Of a stretch of DNA of 64,000 bases, positions 8,414 to 19,671 are shown piece after piece. This DNA is from Bradyrhizobium algeriense. Lineage in GTDB: Bacteria; Pseudomonadota; Alphaproteobacteria; Rhizobiales; Xanthobacteraceae. Position 1 is the stretch's first letter, and the number at the start of each line of letters is the position of its first letter. The stretch covers positions 62,001 to 126,000 of the forward strand of contig NZ_JAZHRV010000001.1 of NCBI RefSeq assembly GCF_036924595.1, written 5' to 3'. Position numbers and translations under genes: made by a program. The notes below the pieces were generated by a model. That model was not told where the DNA came from and made no database searches. It was given only the letters and a program-made list of their open reading frames with translations.

Positions 8414-9643
8414 TTAGCCGCCGACGTCGCCGGAGAGAATTTCGCCGAAGCGTTCCCAGTTCTCGCCCTTGAACCTTATCAGTTGCAATTGCGAGAGCGG
8501 AGCAAAATCGGTCGCCGACGTGTTGACCTTGACCCCAGGCAGCAGGCCGCCGAGTTCGAGGTCCTTGATGCTGGCCGCCTGCTTCATGACGTTTGCGCGG
8601 GTGAGGTCGTCGCCGCAGGCCTTTAACACGTGCACCAAGCCTTGAGAGACGATATAGGCGTACATCACTGATGCATCGGCCCGGTTGGCTTCCGGATAAT
8701 ACTTATCCAGGAACTCGTTCCATGCCTTCATCGCGGCATCGGTCTTCCATTGGGCGTCAGTTGGATCCTTGAAGTATTGCGACGAGATGATGTCCTGTCC
8801 ATTCTCGAAGCCGGCCGGCTTCATCACGCTGCCGATCGATGCCGAGACGTTGTTGAGGAAGTGCAGCGGCTTCCAGCCGATCTCGGAGTTCTTCTTGATC
8901 GCCTGCGCCGCGAATTTCGGCGTGGTGATGTTGAAGAACACGTCGGCGCCGGTCGCTTTCATCTTGACGATGTGAGAGTCGATGGTCGGTTCGGAAACCT
9001 CGTAGCTCTCCTCGATCACGATCATCGAGGCTGCCTTGGCGCCGAGCCCGTCCTTGAAGCCTTTTAGATAGTCCTTGCCGTAGTCGTCGTTCTGATAAAG
9101 CACGGCGATCTTGGCGTTCGGGTTGTTCTTCAGAATGTACTTCGCATAGATCGCCGACTCGCTCTGGTAGTTGGGCTGCCAGCCCATGGTCCAGGGGAAG
9201 TCCTTGGGGTCGTTCCACTTGGTCGCGCCGGTGGCGACGAACAGTTGCGGCACCTTCTTCGTGTTCAGGTACTTCTGGATCGCGGTGTTCGGCGGCGTGC
9301 CCAGCGAATTGAAGACGAGCAGCACCTCGTCACTCTCGACCAGCTTGCGCGCCTGCTCCACCGTCTTCGGCGGGCTGTAGGCGTCGTCATAGCTGACGAA
9401 GTTGATCTTGCGGCCGTTGATGCCGCCCTCGGCGTTGATCTTCCTGAAATAGGCCTCTTCGGTTTTTCCGATCACGCCGTAGGCCGAGGCCGGCCCGCTG
9501 TAGGGCATGATGTTGCCGATCTTGATCTCGGTGTCGGTGGCGCCGGTGTCGTATTTCTTTTGTGCCAATGCGCCGCTGCTGGTCGCGGCGAGCAGTGCGA
9601 GGGCAGCCGCAAAGGCTCCCAGTCGCAAGTTGATAACGGACAT
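8414..9643 (-). CDS. LIV-family periplasmic substrate-binding protein (copy 2)
   Basis: 409-residue secreted ABC binding protein, co-linear with copy 1 and identical to it over most of its length by eye. Shared stretches include TEIKIGNIMPYSGPASAYG, PPNTAIQKYL and the C-terminal RFGE motif. Signal peptide about 1-27 (FAAALALLAATSSGALA/QKK). The ribosome site AGGGAGATC precedes the ATG. Differences cluster near the C-terminal lobe (for example NGQDIISSQYFKD against NAQDIISSNYLKD), as expected if the pair diverged in ligand preference. It lies downstream of livGFHM on the same strand, with the remnant of a third copy in between. Confidence 0.9.
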   Translation of the reverse strand: MSVINLRLGAFAAALALLAATSSGALAQKKYDTGATDTEIKIGNIMPYSGPASAYGVIGKTEEAYFRKINAEGGINGRKINFVSYDDAYSPPKTVEQARKLVESDEVLLVFNSLGTPPNTAIQKYLNTKKVPQLFVATGATKWNDPKDFPWTMGWQPNYQSESAIYAKYILKNNPNAKIAVLYQNDDYGKDYLKGFKDGLGAKAASMIVIEESYEVSEPTIDSHIVKMKATGADVFFNITTPKFAAQAIKKNSEIGWKPLHFLNNVSASIGSVMKPAGFENGQDIISSQYFKDPTDAQWKTDAAMKAWNEFLDKYYPEANRADASVMYAYIVSQGLVHVLKACGDDLTRANVMKQAASIKDLELGGLLPGVKVNTSATDFAPLSQLQLIRFKGENWERFGEILSGDVGG

Positions 9644-9743
9644 TTTTTGATCTCCCTGGGATCGATGACTGTGTCACTGTTTTTGATTGGAGCGCTTGGC
9701 GGCCCTTTGCGAACATTGAATACCTTTCGGTCTCGTCCAGCAA

Positions 9744-9777
9744 CAAAAAGCCCCCCGCGACGGCGTCGCGGGAGGCG
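9744..9777 (-). terminator. intrinsic terminator after binding-protein remnant
   Basis: Stem GCCTCCCGCGACG/CGTCGCGGGGGGC, one mismatch, followed on the minus strand by five T residues (9745-9749). It now follows only the short remnant at 9820-9900, so it probably served the lost third binding-protein gene and now ends the livGFHM transcript. Confidence 0.8.
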
Positions 9778-9819
9778 ATATTTAGTCTGATCACCGGAAA
9801 ACTACCGTCCGGCGGAATA

Positions 9820-9900
9820 TCAGTTAATGGCCTCCTCGCCGCTGATGACCTCCCCGAACAACTCCCACTTCTCGCCCTTGAAGCGCATCATCCAGCGAAA
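9820..9900 (-). pseudogene. C-terminal remnant of a third LIV binding protein
   Basis: Minus-strand reading gives FRWMMRFKGEKWELFGEVISGE followed by four residues and a stop at 9820. This aligns with the last residues of both intact neighbours (IRFKGENWERFGEILSGD and QKFKGETWERFGEVIDAE). Upstream of 9900 the frame is unrelated (NNKKRRLLDG), and nothing else of the roughly 400-residue protein survives before livM at 9970. So a third tandem copy was deleted, leaving its tail and terminator. Confidence 0.8.
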
Positions 9901-9969
9901 GTGATGAGCGCCGTCCAGAAGGCGGCGCTTCTTATTGTTGCGGAACGCATTGCTACTCCTGAGTGAGGG

Positions 9970-10989
9970 CTACCTTTTCAGCTTTCCTATGAGTTGCTGG
10001 GCAACCATCGCGACCTGCCTGGCGCCGTGCGGTACCAGGAAGATGACAAGGAACAGAAGCACGCCGAATACGGCACCGGAGAGGCCTTTGGAGATGCCTT
10101 CGGCAATATTCGGCACGAAGATGATGAAGGCGCTTCCGACGATCGAGCCCGGCAGCCAGCCGACGCCGCCGACGACCATGCCGAGGAACAGCGAGATCGC
10201 GAGCGTGATGGTGTAGCCGTCCGGGGCCACGAACTGCACTGCGATGGCGCCGAGACCACCGGCGACGCCGGTGATGCCGGCCGAGACGCCGAACGCCAGC
10301 GTCTTGTACAGCGCGACATCGACGCCCATGGCGGAGGCCGCGATCTCGTTGTCGCGGATTGCCATGAAGGCGCGGCCCGAGCGCGAGCGCAGCAGGTTGA
10401 CCGAGGCGATATAGATCCCGATCGTGATCACGAGCGTGAAGTAATACAGCCACATGTCCTGCCCTATCGGCAGGCCGAACGGCGCATCGGGCTTGGTCAC
10501 GACCAGTCCCTGCACGCCGCCGGTCCAATGCTCGAAGAAGCCGAGCTTCAGGAGTTGCGGCATGGCGACCGCAAGCGCAAAGGTCGCCAGCGCCAGGTAG
10601 ACGCCGGAGAGCCGCAGCGCCGGCTGGCCGAACACGAAACCGAAGGCAAAGCAGATGACGCCTGCGATCGGCAGCGTCAGCGCGTAGTTCATCCCGACAT
10701 GTTCCATCAGGATCGCCGACGTATAGGCGCCGACCGCGTAGAACGCGCTTTGGCCGAGCGAGAACTGGCCGCTGCCGCCGGTCAGGATGTTCAGCGCCAG
10801 AACGGCAAGGCCGTAGATCAGGAGCATCGTCATCTGGAAGATGATGAAGTTCTTGACGAACAGCGGCGCGAGGGCCAGCGCGGCCAGCACCACCAGCGAG
10901 GTGCCCAGGCCGAGCGTCATCGCTCGCTTCGGAACGGCATCGACGGCCGGTGCTTCTGTGACGACTTCTTCGACTGCGCTCATGATCAA
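9970..10989 (-). CDS. livM: LIV-family ABC transporter permease LivM
   Basis: Inner-membrane permease of 339 residues with about nine hydrophobic segments. It has the LivM features GGSGQFSLGQSAFYAVGAYTSA and the cytoplasmic-loop motif SRSGRAFMAIRDNEIAASAMGVD that contacts the ATPases. A hydrophilic N-terminus of about 22 residues precedes the first segment. Its start overlaps the LivH stop by four bases, so the genes are translationally coupled. It works with LivH, LivF, LivG and the downstream binding proteins. Confidence 0.93.
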   Translation of the reverse strand: MIMSAVEEVVTEAPAVDAVPKRAMTLGLGTSLVVLAALALAPLFVKNFIIFQMTMLLIYGLAVLALNILTGGSGQFSLGQSAFYAVGAYTSAILMEHVGMNYALTLPIAGVICFAFGFVFGQPALRLSGVYLALATFALAVAMPQLLKLGFFEHWTGGVQGLVVTKPDAPFGLPIGQDMWLYYFTLVITIGIYIASVNLLRSRSGRAFMAIRDNEIAASAMGVDVALYKTLAFGVSAGITGVAGGLGAIAVQFVAPDGYTITLAISLFLGMVVGGVGWLPGSIVGSAFIIFVPNIAEGISKGLSGAVFGVLLFLVIFLVPHGARQVAMVAQQLIGKLKR

Positions 10990-11864
10990 ACTCGCTTCAC
11001 GATGGGCCGGCCCAGCAGTCCAGCCGGTTTGACAACCAGGACGGTGATGATCAGCGCAAGCGCGATCGGCAGTTTCAGTTCGTTACCGACGCCGGGAATG
11101 TAGGTCCCGGCGAGATTTTCAAACACGCCGACCAGGAAGCCGCCGAGCACGGCGCCGAGCGGTGAGGTCAGGCCGCCGAGGACGGCCGCGGCAAATCCGT
11201 AGATCAGCACGCCGCCCATCATGTTCGGCTCCAGGAACACGACAGGCGCGATCAGGATGCCGGCGATCGCGCCGATGGCGGAAGCCATGCCCCAGCCCAG
11301 TGCGATCATCCACGATGTGTTGATGCCGACCAGGCGGGCCGATTCCGGCAGCGAGGCGGCGGCGCGCATCGCAAGCCCGATCCGTGTGAACTGAAAGAAG
11401 AAATAAAGTGCGATCAGCAGTCCCAGCGTGACGCCGATCATGCCGGCCTGGTGGGTCGAGATCAGCTGGCTGCCGAGGAAGGGTGAGGATCCGAACGGCG
11501 ATGGATACTGCTTGATGGTGAAGTCCCAGATCAGGCCGGCCACGGAGTTGACGATCGCAAACAATGCGATGAAGCCCGCGACGTTGGTCAGGATCGGAGC
11601 CTTGGCGAGCGGCTTGAACAGCAGCCGCTCGATGGCGATGCCGCCGGCAAAGGAGATGATCAGCGTGGCGAGGAAGGCCCACCAGTACGGGATGCCCCAC
11701 TGCATCAGCTGCCAGGAAATGAAGGTCGAAAACATCGCCATTTCGCCCTGGGCGAAATTAAGATGGTCGATCGCCTGGTAGATCATCACGACGGCAAGCG
11801 CCATACAGGCATAAATCGCGCCCGTGGCGATACCGGCCAGGACTTGGTTGGTAAAAAGCTCCAT
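10986..11864 (-). CDS. livH: LIV-family ABC transporter permease LivH
   Basis: 292-residue inner-membrane permease. It begins MELFTNQVLAGIATGAIYACMALAVVMIY, has the family loop FTRIGLAMRAAASLPESARLVGI and the late segment YGFAAAVLGGLTSPLGAVLGG. It forms the channel with LivM. It lies 11 bases after the LivF stop and overlaps livM by four bases. A second livH is present at 1397-2437 in the other transporter; the two clearly differ in sequence. Confidence 0.93.
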   Translation of the reverse strand: MELFTNQVLAGIATGAIYACMALAVVMIYQAIDHLNFAQGEMAMFSTFISWQLMQWGIPYWWAFLATLIISFAGGIAIERLLFKPLAKAPILTNVAGFIALFAIVNSVAGLIWDFTIKQYPSPFGSSPFLGSQLISTHQAGMIGVTLGLLIALYFFFQFTRIGLAMRAAASLPESARLVGINTSWMIALGWGMASAIGAIAGILIAPVVFLEPNMMGGVLIYGFAAAVLGGLTSPLGAVLGGFLVGVFENLAGTYIPGVGNELKLPIALALIITVLVVKPAGLLGRPIVKRV

Positions 11865-11875
11865 TGTCCTGCTCC

Positions 11876-12585
<710 letters not shown>

Positions 12586-12589
<4 letters not shown>

Positions 12590-13383
12590 TGGTCTTTGCT
12601 CCCCAGATAGGCTTTGATGACATCCGGGTCGGCCTGGACCTGGGCCGGTGTTCCCTCGGCGAGCTTGCGGCCGAAGTTGAGGGCGACGACATGGTCGGCG
12701 ATCGACATCACCAGACCCATGTGATGCTCGACGAGCAGCACGGTCATGTGGCGCTCGTCGCGAATCCGGCGGATCAGATCGCCGAGCACGTGGACTTCTT
12801 CGTGGTTGAGGCCGCCGGCGGGCTCGTCGAGCAGCAGGATCTTTGGATCGGCGGCAAGCGCGCGCGCCAGCTCGACGCGCTTCTGGGTGCCGAACGGCAG
12901 GCCGGAGACCACCGTGTGGGCGACGTCGTTGAGATCCAGATAATCGAGGATCTCATGGACCTTCTTGTTGACGTCGGCTTCGGTGCGGCGAACCCAGGCG
13001 AGCTTCAGCGAGTCCGAGATGATGTCGCTTGAAGTGCGCGCGTGGGTGCCGACGCGAACGTTGTCGAGCACCGACAGATTGGGAAACAGCGCGACGTTCT
13101 GGAAGGTGCGGCCGATGCCGATTTCGGCGATCCGGTGCGGCGGACGCGTCAGGATGCTCACGCCCTCCATCAGAATATCGCCGGAGCTCGGCTGATAGAG
13201 TCGGGAGAGACAGTTGAACAACGTCGTCTTGCCGGCGCCGTTCGGGCCGATCAGCCCAAGGATATTTCCCTTGTGCATGTTAAACGACACGCCGTTCAAC
13301 GCGATGATGCCGCCGAACACGACGCTGACGTCGCGAACCGCGAGCAGGGGAGCATTTCCCTGCGCGAGCTGGGCCTGCGTCAT
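12586..13383 (-). CDS. livG: LIV-family ABC transporter ATPase LivG
   Basis: 265-residue cytoplasmic ATPase with Walker A GPNGAGKTTLFNCL, the LivG Q-loop IGRTFQNVALFPNLSVLDNV, signature variant LPFGTQKRVELARAL and Walker B ILLLDEPAGGLNHEE. The LPFGTQ form in place of LSGGQ is normal for LivG. It is first in the livG-livF-livH-livM operon and lies 69 bases downstream of the IclR regulator on the same strand, so co-transcription from the iclR promoter is possible. Confidence 0.94.
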
Positions 13384-13452
13384 CGGGTCTCGCCCGCGCT
13401 GATCACAGGGCGGGAATGACCACGCGAAGATTTTCGCCAGTCGTGATGAAGG

Positions 13453-14316
13453 CTATCTGATCCCCTCGGACACACGTGCAACTTTTCCTCCTGCTTTCAA
13501 CTTCTTATTTTCTGTTTTTTTGGATTGCGGGGCCGCGCCGCCCAACGCTGCCTCGATGTTCCTTACCATCGTCACAAGACGAGGTCCAATGTCGTTGATC
13601 AAGCGATCTTCCGTGAAACGGAAAGCGGGCGCGCCGCAATTAAAGGCATACGGTCCGGTTCCGTCGTTGAGCTTCAGCGGCACACCTACGGCGTGCACAT
13701 CCTCCTGCCATTCACCTGCGGAGATGGTGAAGCCGTAACGCGCGAGCATTTCGCCCGCGCGTTCGATGCCGTCGCGCATTTTGGGCCAGCGATTGCCGTA
13801 GTGATCGCGCAGTTCGCGCAACAAGGTGACGCGCTCATCCTCGGGCAGCGCCCAGATATAGGCGCGCCCCATCGCGGTGGTCGCGATCGGTACGCGCGAA
13901 CCGACGTCGAGCTGTACGCCGAGCAGCCCGGTACGGCTTTGCCCGAAATAGATCATGCTGTGACGGTCGCGACCGCCGACCGCGACGGCGCCGCCGGTCT
14001 CGCGCATCAGTTCTTCACGATAAGGTTCGGACAAATGCCGAACGCCGAGATTGGCAAGGGCGGCATACCCCAGCGCCATGGCTGATGGCGCGAGCTGATA
14101 CTTTTCGAAGCGCGGAACGGGTGTAAGATAACCCAGCTTGGTCAGGGTGTAGGTCAGCCGGGAAATGGTTGGCTTCGGCAAATTGGTACGGGCGGCGAGT
14201 TCTTGATTGCCGAGAAGCCCGTCGTTGGGATGAAATGCGCGCAACACATCAAGTCCGCGGGAAAGCGCGACGACGAAGCTGCGATCAGTCGCCACCTTTT
14301 TCCCTGGACGCTTCAT
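13453..14316 (-). CDS. IclR-family transcriptional regulator
   Basis: 287-residue DNA-binding protein. The N-terminal winged helix (about 14-75: ALSRGLDVLRAF, LGNQELAARTNLPKPTISRLTYTLTKLGYL) is followed by the IclR effector domain (about 90-265), then a Lys-rich tail (KKTENKKLKAGGK). It is divergent from the dicarboxylate beta-oxidation operon and heads the strand carrying livGFHM, so one regulator could coordinate uptake and catabolism. A perfect palindrome suited to IclR binding lies in the divergent gap. The effector is unknown; a dicarboxylate or its CoA ester is a fair guess. Confidence 0.92.
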   Translation of the reverse strand: MKRPGKKVATDRSFVVALSRGLDVLRAFHPNDGLLGNQELAARTNLPKPTISRLTYTLTKLGYLTPVPRFEKYQLAPSAMALGYAALANLGVRHLSEPYREELMRETGGAVAVGGRDRHSMIYFGQSRTGLLGVQLDVGSRVPIATTAMGRAYIWALPEDERVTLLRELRDHYGNRWPKMRDGIERAGEMLARYGFTISAGEWQEDVHAVGVPLKLNDGTGPYAFNCGAPAFRFTEDRLINDIGPRLVTMVRNIEAALGGAAPQSKKTENKKLKAGGKVARVSEGIR

Positions 14317-14340
14317 TACCCGCTACTGCTGATGAGCTCG

Positions 14341-14369
14341 TTGACAACGGACGTGCTTCAAAATAACCC
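14341..14369 (+). promoter_or_regulatory. candidate promoter for the pim-like operon
   Basis: A perfect -35 box TTGACA (14341-14346) is followed after 17 bases by TAACCC, a poor -10 box. The palindromic operator starts about 22 bases downstream, which would place it at or just after the start of transcription. Only the -35 match is strong. Confidence 0.3.
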
Positions 14370-14391
14370 TCCGTGTCAAGATGTGGAATTA

Positions 14392-14410
14392 AATTTCGCA
14401 GTGCGAAATT
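14392..14410. promoter_or_regulatory. perfect palindromic operator, probably for IclR
   Basis: AATTTCGCA, one G, TGCGAAATT: a 9-bp perfect inverted repeat in the iclR/pimF divergent gap. IclR-family proteins bind short palindromes of this size near promoters. It lies about 75 bases from the iclR start and about 90 bases from the pimF start. Confidence 0.6.
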
Positions 14411-14456
14411 AGCGAAAATCGACCGTAGCCACTCAACGCAAGTCGAGCGGCATCCA

Positions 14457-14488
14457 AGAACAAACGATCCAGAGAACAAACGATCCAG
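14457..14488. repeat. 16-bp exact tandem duplication in pimF leader
   Basis: AGAACAAACGATCCAG occurs twice in direct succession, ending 10 bases before the GTG start. The second copy abuts the GGGAGAG ribosome site. A recent slippage or short duplication in the untranslated leader. Confidence 0.85.
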
Positions 14489-14498
14489 GGAGAGTCCC

Positions 14499-16594
<2,096 letters not shown>

Positions 16595-16595
<1 letters not shown>

Positions 16596-18268
16596 TGGGG
16601 CATCCCGGAGAGCAGTTCTATCCGGAAGGCGTCCGCTGGGACGATCCGATCGCGTGCGGCACGCTGCCTGACTTGTTGTCGACAGCGGCCGCCGAGTTCG
16701 GATCGCGGCCGGCGATCGAGTTTCGCGACCGGCCGATCAGCTACAGCGAACTCGAAGCGCTGGTGGAGACGGCGGCCAGCGCCTTCCTTCGCGCCGGCTA
16801 TGGCAAGAACAAATCGGTCGCATTGTTCCTCGGCAATTCGCCGGATCATCCGATTAATTTCTTCGGCGCGCTGAAGGCAGGCGCCCGAATCGTGCATCTG
16901 TCGCCGCTCGATGGCGAGATCGCGCTGTCGCACAAGCTCACGGACTCCGGTGCGCGCGTGCTGGTCACCAGCAGTCTCTCGGCGCTGTTGCCGACCGCGC
17001 TGAAGTTTTTCGACAAGGGTTTGCTCGACCGCCTGATCGTTTGCGAGGATGACAATTGGGGCAAGGCCGGAACGCCGCAGACGGCGCTGCCGGATAATCC
17101 CGCGATCATCACCTACAGGCAATTCACCGAGGGCGCGGCAAAACCTTCGCAGTGGCCGGCGATATCGGCCGATGACGTTGCGCTGCTGCAATATACCGGC
17201 GGCACCACCGGCTTGCCAAAAGGCGCGATGCTGAGCCACGGCAACTTGACCTCGGCGGTGTCGGTCTACGACGTCTGGGGCAGGCCGGCGCGCGCCGAGC
17301 GCAACGCGATCGAACGCGTGATCTGCGTGCTGCCGCTGTTCCATATCTATGCGCTGACGGTGGTGCTGCTCTCCGCCATCCGGCGCGGCCATCTGATCTC
17401 GCTGCACCAGCGTTTCGACGTCGAAGCGGTCATGCGCGACATCGAGGTCAAGCGCGCGACGGTATTTCCGGGCGTGCCGACGATGTGGATCGCGATCGCA
17501 GCACTTCCCGATCTCGACAAGCGCGACCTGTCCTCGCTGGTGTCCTGCGGCTCCGGCGGCGCGCCGCTGCCGGTTGAGGTCGCAAAAATTTTCGAGCGCA
17601 GGGTCGGCATGAAGCTGAAGAGCGGCTGGGGCATGACCGAGACCTGCTCGCCCGGCACCGCTCACCCCAAGGAAGGCCCGGACAAGCCCGGCTCGATCGG
17701 CCTGATGCTGCCCGGCATCGAGATGGACGTGGTGTCGCTGGAAGATCCGACCAGGCTGATGCCGGTGGGCGAAGCCGGCGAAATCAGAATCCGCGGTCCC
17801 AACGTCACCAAGGGTTACTGGAACCGGCCGAAGGAAACCGCCGAAGCCTTCGTCGGCGACCGCTTCCTCACCGGCGACATCGGCTACATGGACGCCGACG
17901 GCTATTTCTATCTGGTCGACCGCAAGAAGGACATGATCATCTCCGGCGGCTTCAACGTCTATCCGCAGATGATCGAGCAGGCGATCTACACCCATCCTGC
18001 CGTGCAGGAAGTGATCGTGATCGGAATCCCTGACGATTACCGCGGCGAGGCCGCCAAAGCCTTCATCAAGCTGCGCAGCGGCGCAAAGCCCTTCACGGTG
18101 GACGAGTTGCGCGCCTTCCTCACCGGCAAGCTCGGCAAGCACGAGATTCCGGCGGCGGTCGATTTCGTCGACGAACTGCCGCGCACCCCGGTCGGAAAAT
18201 TGTCGCGCCACGAATTGCGGATGCAGCAACAGCCTTCGCAGGCCACCATCAAGAAAGACGTCGCGTAA
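16595..18268 (+). CDS. pimA: acyl-CoA synthetase, probable dicarboxylate-CoA ligase PimA
   Basis: 557-residue AMP-forming ligase that activates a carboxylic acid to its CoA ester with ATP. Motifs: YTGGTTGLPKGAMLSH (P-loop, about 207-222), GWGMTETCSPGT, TGDIGYMDADGYFYLVDRKKDMI and the C-terminal catalytic Lys in PVGKLSRHELR. The ATG shares one base with the pimF stop (TGATG), so translation is coupled. It feeds substrate to the adjacent dehydrogenases. The neighbourhood favours pimelate or other dicarboxylates, as in R. palustris PimA; the sequence alone would also fit a medium- or long-chain fatty acid ligase. Confidence 0.85.
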
Positions 18269-18304
18269 CCGAAATCTGGAATTACTCGTTCACAGGAGGA
18301 TCCG

Positions 18305-19498
18305 ATGGATCTCGCTTTCAGCAAGGAAGAAATCGCGTTTCGTGAGGAGGTGAGGGCCTTCTTCCGGGACAACGTGCCGCCGGAAACGCGACGCAAGATG
18401 GTGGAGGGGCGTCACCTCTCCAAGGACGAGATGGTCGCCTGGTGGCGCATCCTGAACAAGAAGGGCTGGGGCGTCTCGCACTGGCCGAAGGAGCATGGCG
18501 GCACGGGGTGGAGCTCGGTGCAGCAATATATCTTCAATGAAGAGCTGCAGATGCACCCCGCACCCGCGCCGCTCGCCTTCGGCGTCAGCATGGTCGGCCC
18601 CGTCATCTACACCTTTGGCAACGAGAAGCAGAAAAAGCAGTACCTGCCGCGCATCGCCAATGTCGACGACTGGTGGTGCCAGGGCTTCTCCGAGCCGGGC
18701 TCCGGATCGGACCTCGCCTCGCTGAAAACCAAGGCCGAGCGCAAGGGCGACAAGTACATCATCAACGGCCAGAAGACCTGGACCACGCTGGCGCAGCACG
18801 CCGACATGATCTTCTGCCTGTGCCGCACCGACACCAATGCGAAGAAGCAGCAGATGGGCATCTCCTTCATTGTGTTCGACATGAAGTCGAAGGGCGTCAC
18901 GGTGCGCCCGATCGAGACCATCGACGGCGGCCATGAGGTCAACGAAGTGTTCTTCGACGACGTCGAGGTGCCGGTCGAAAATCTGATCGGCGAAGAGAAC
19001 AAGGGCTGGGACTACGCAAAATTCCTGCTCGGCAACGAGCGCACCGGTATCGCCCGGGTCGGCGTCTCCAAGGAGCGGCTGCGCCGCATCAAGGATCTCG
19101 CCTCCAAGGTCGAACAGAACGGCAAGCCGGTGATCGAGGACCAGGGTTTCCGCGAAAAACTCGCCGCCTGCGAGATCGAGCTGAAGGCGCTCGAGCTCAC
19201 GCAGCTCCGCGTCGTCGCGGATGAAGGCAAGCACGGCAAGGGCAAGCCCAACCCGGCGTCTTCGGTGCTGAAGATCAAGGGTTCGGAAATCCAGCAGACC
19301 ACCACCGAACTGTTGATGGAAGTGATCGGCCCGTTCGCGGCTCCTTACGACGTGCATGGCGACGACGGCTCGAACGAGACCATGGACTGGACCGCCCAGA
19401 TCGCGCCGAGCTACTTCAACAACCGCAAGGTCTCGATCTACGGCGGCTCCAACGAGATCCAGCGCAACATCATCACCAAGGCGGTGCTGGGGCTTTAG
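18305..19498 (+). CDS. pimC: acyl-CoA dehydrogenase, PimC-like large subunit
   Basis: 397-residue FAD enzyme introducing the alpha-beta double bond in acyl-CoA. N-terminal helical part (MDLAFSKEEIAFREEVRAFF), flavin-site EPGSGSDLASLKTKA (about 137-150), INGQKTWTT, and the C-terminal YGGSNEIQRNIITKAVLG. It lies 36 bases after pimA with ribosome site AGGAGG directly upstream. The length matches the pimeloyl-CoA dehydrogenase large subunit, and pimD follows. The pair is thought to form a heteromer handling dicarboxyl-CoA; electrons would go to ETF. Confidence 0.87.
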   Translation: MDLAFSKEEIAFREEVRAFFRDNVPPETRRKMVEGRHLSKDEMVAWWRILNKKGWGVSHWPKEHGGTGWSSVQQYIFNEELQMHPAPAPLAFGVSMVGPVIYTFGNEKQKKQYLPRIANVDDWWCQGFSEPGSGSDLASLKTKAERKGDKYIINGQKTWTTLAQHADMIFCLCRTDTNAKKQQMGISFIVFDMKSKGVTVRPIETIDGGHEVNEVFFDDVEVPVENLIGEENKGWDYAKFLLGNERTGIARVGVSKERLRRIKDLASKVEQNGKPVIEDQGFREKLAACEIELKALELTQLRVVADEGKHGKGKPNPASSVLKIKGSEIQQTTTELLMEVIGPFAAPYDVHGDDGSNETMDWTAQIAPSYFNNRKVSIYGGSNEIQRNIITKAVLGL

Positions 19499-19516
19499 TC
19501 CTGCCACAACAACACA

Positions 19517-19618
19517 TGTCGTCCCCCGCGAAGGCGGGGGACCCAGTACGCCGCGGTGGTCGTGATTCACGAAATGCGGCTGCGATTACTGGATCCCCGC
19601 CTTCGCGGGGATGACGAT
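19517..19618. repeat. palindromic repeat inside the operon (CCCGCGAAGGCGGG family)
   Basis: Two outward-facing half-elements, one with core CCCCCGCGAAGGCGGGGG followed by ACCCAGTA, the other TACTGGATCCCCGCC with core CCCGCCTTCGCGGGG and ending GATGACGA. Each half is a hairpin and the halves also pair with each other. It sits between pimC and pimD. Related copies occur at 20825-20929 and, decayed, at 47098-47180. Confidence 0.85.
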
Positions 19619-19671
19619 AGAGAGCTCGGCAACGGCGGTGCCCGAATTGAATTCTGGAGAAAGTAACGAAC

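Noticed and set aside
9887..9949. A 20-codon frame after AGGAGTAGCA (begins MRSATIRSAAFWTALITFAG) upstream of the binding-protein remnant
   Set aside because: It looks slightly like a signal peptide but stops at once and is out of frame with the remnant; too short to support.
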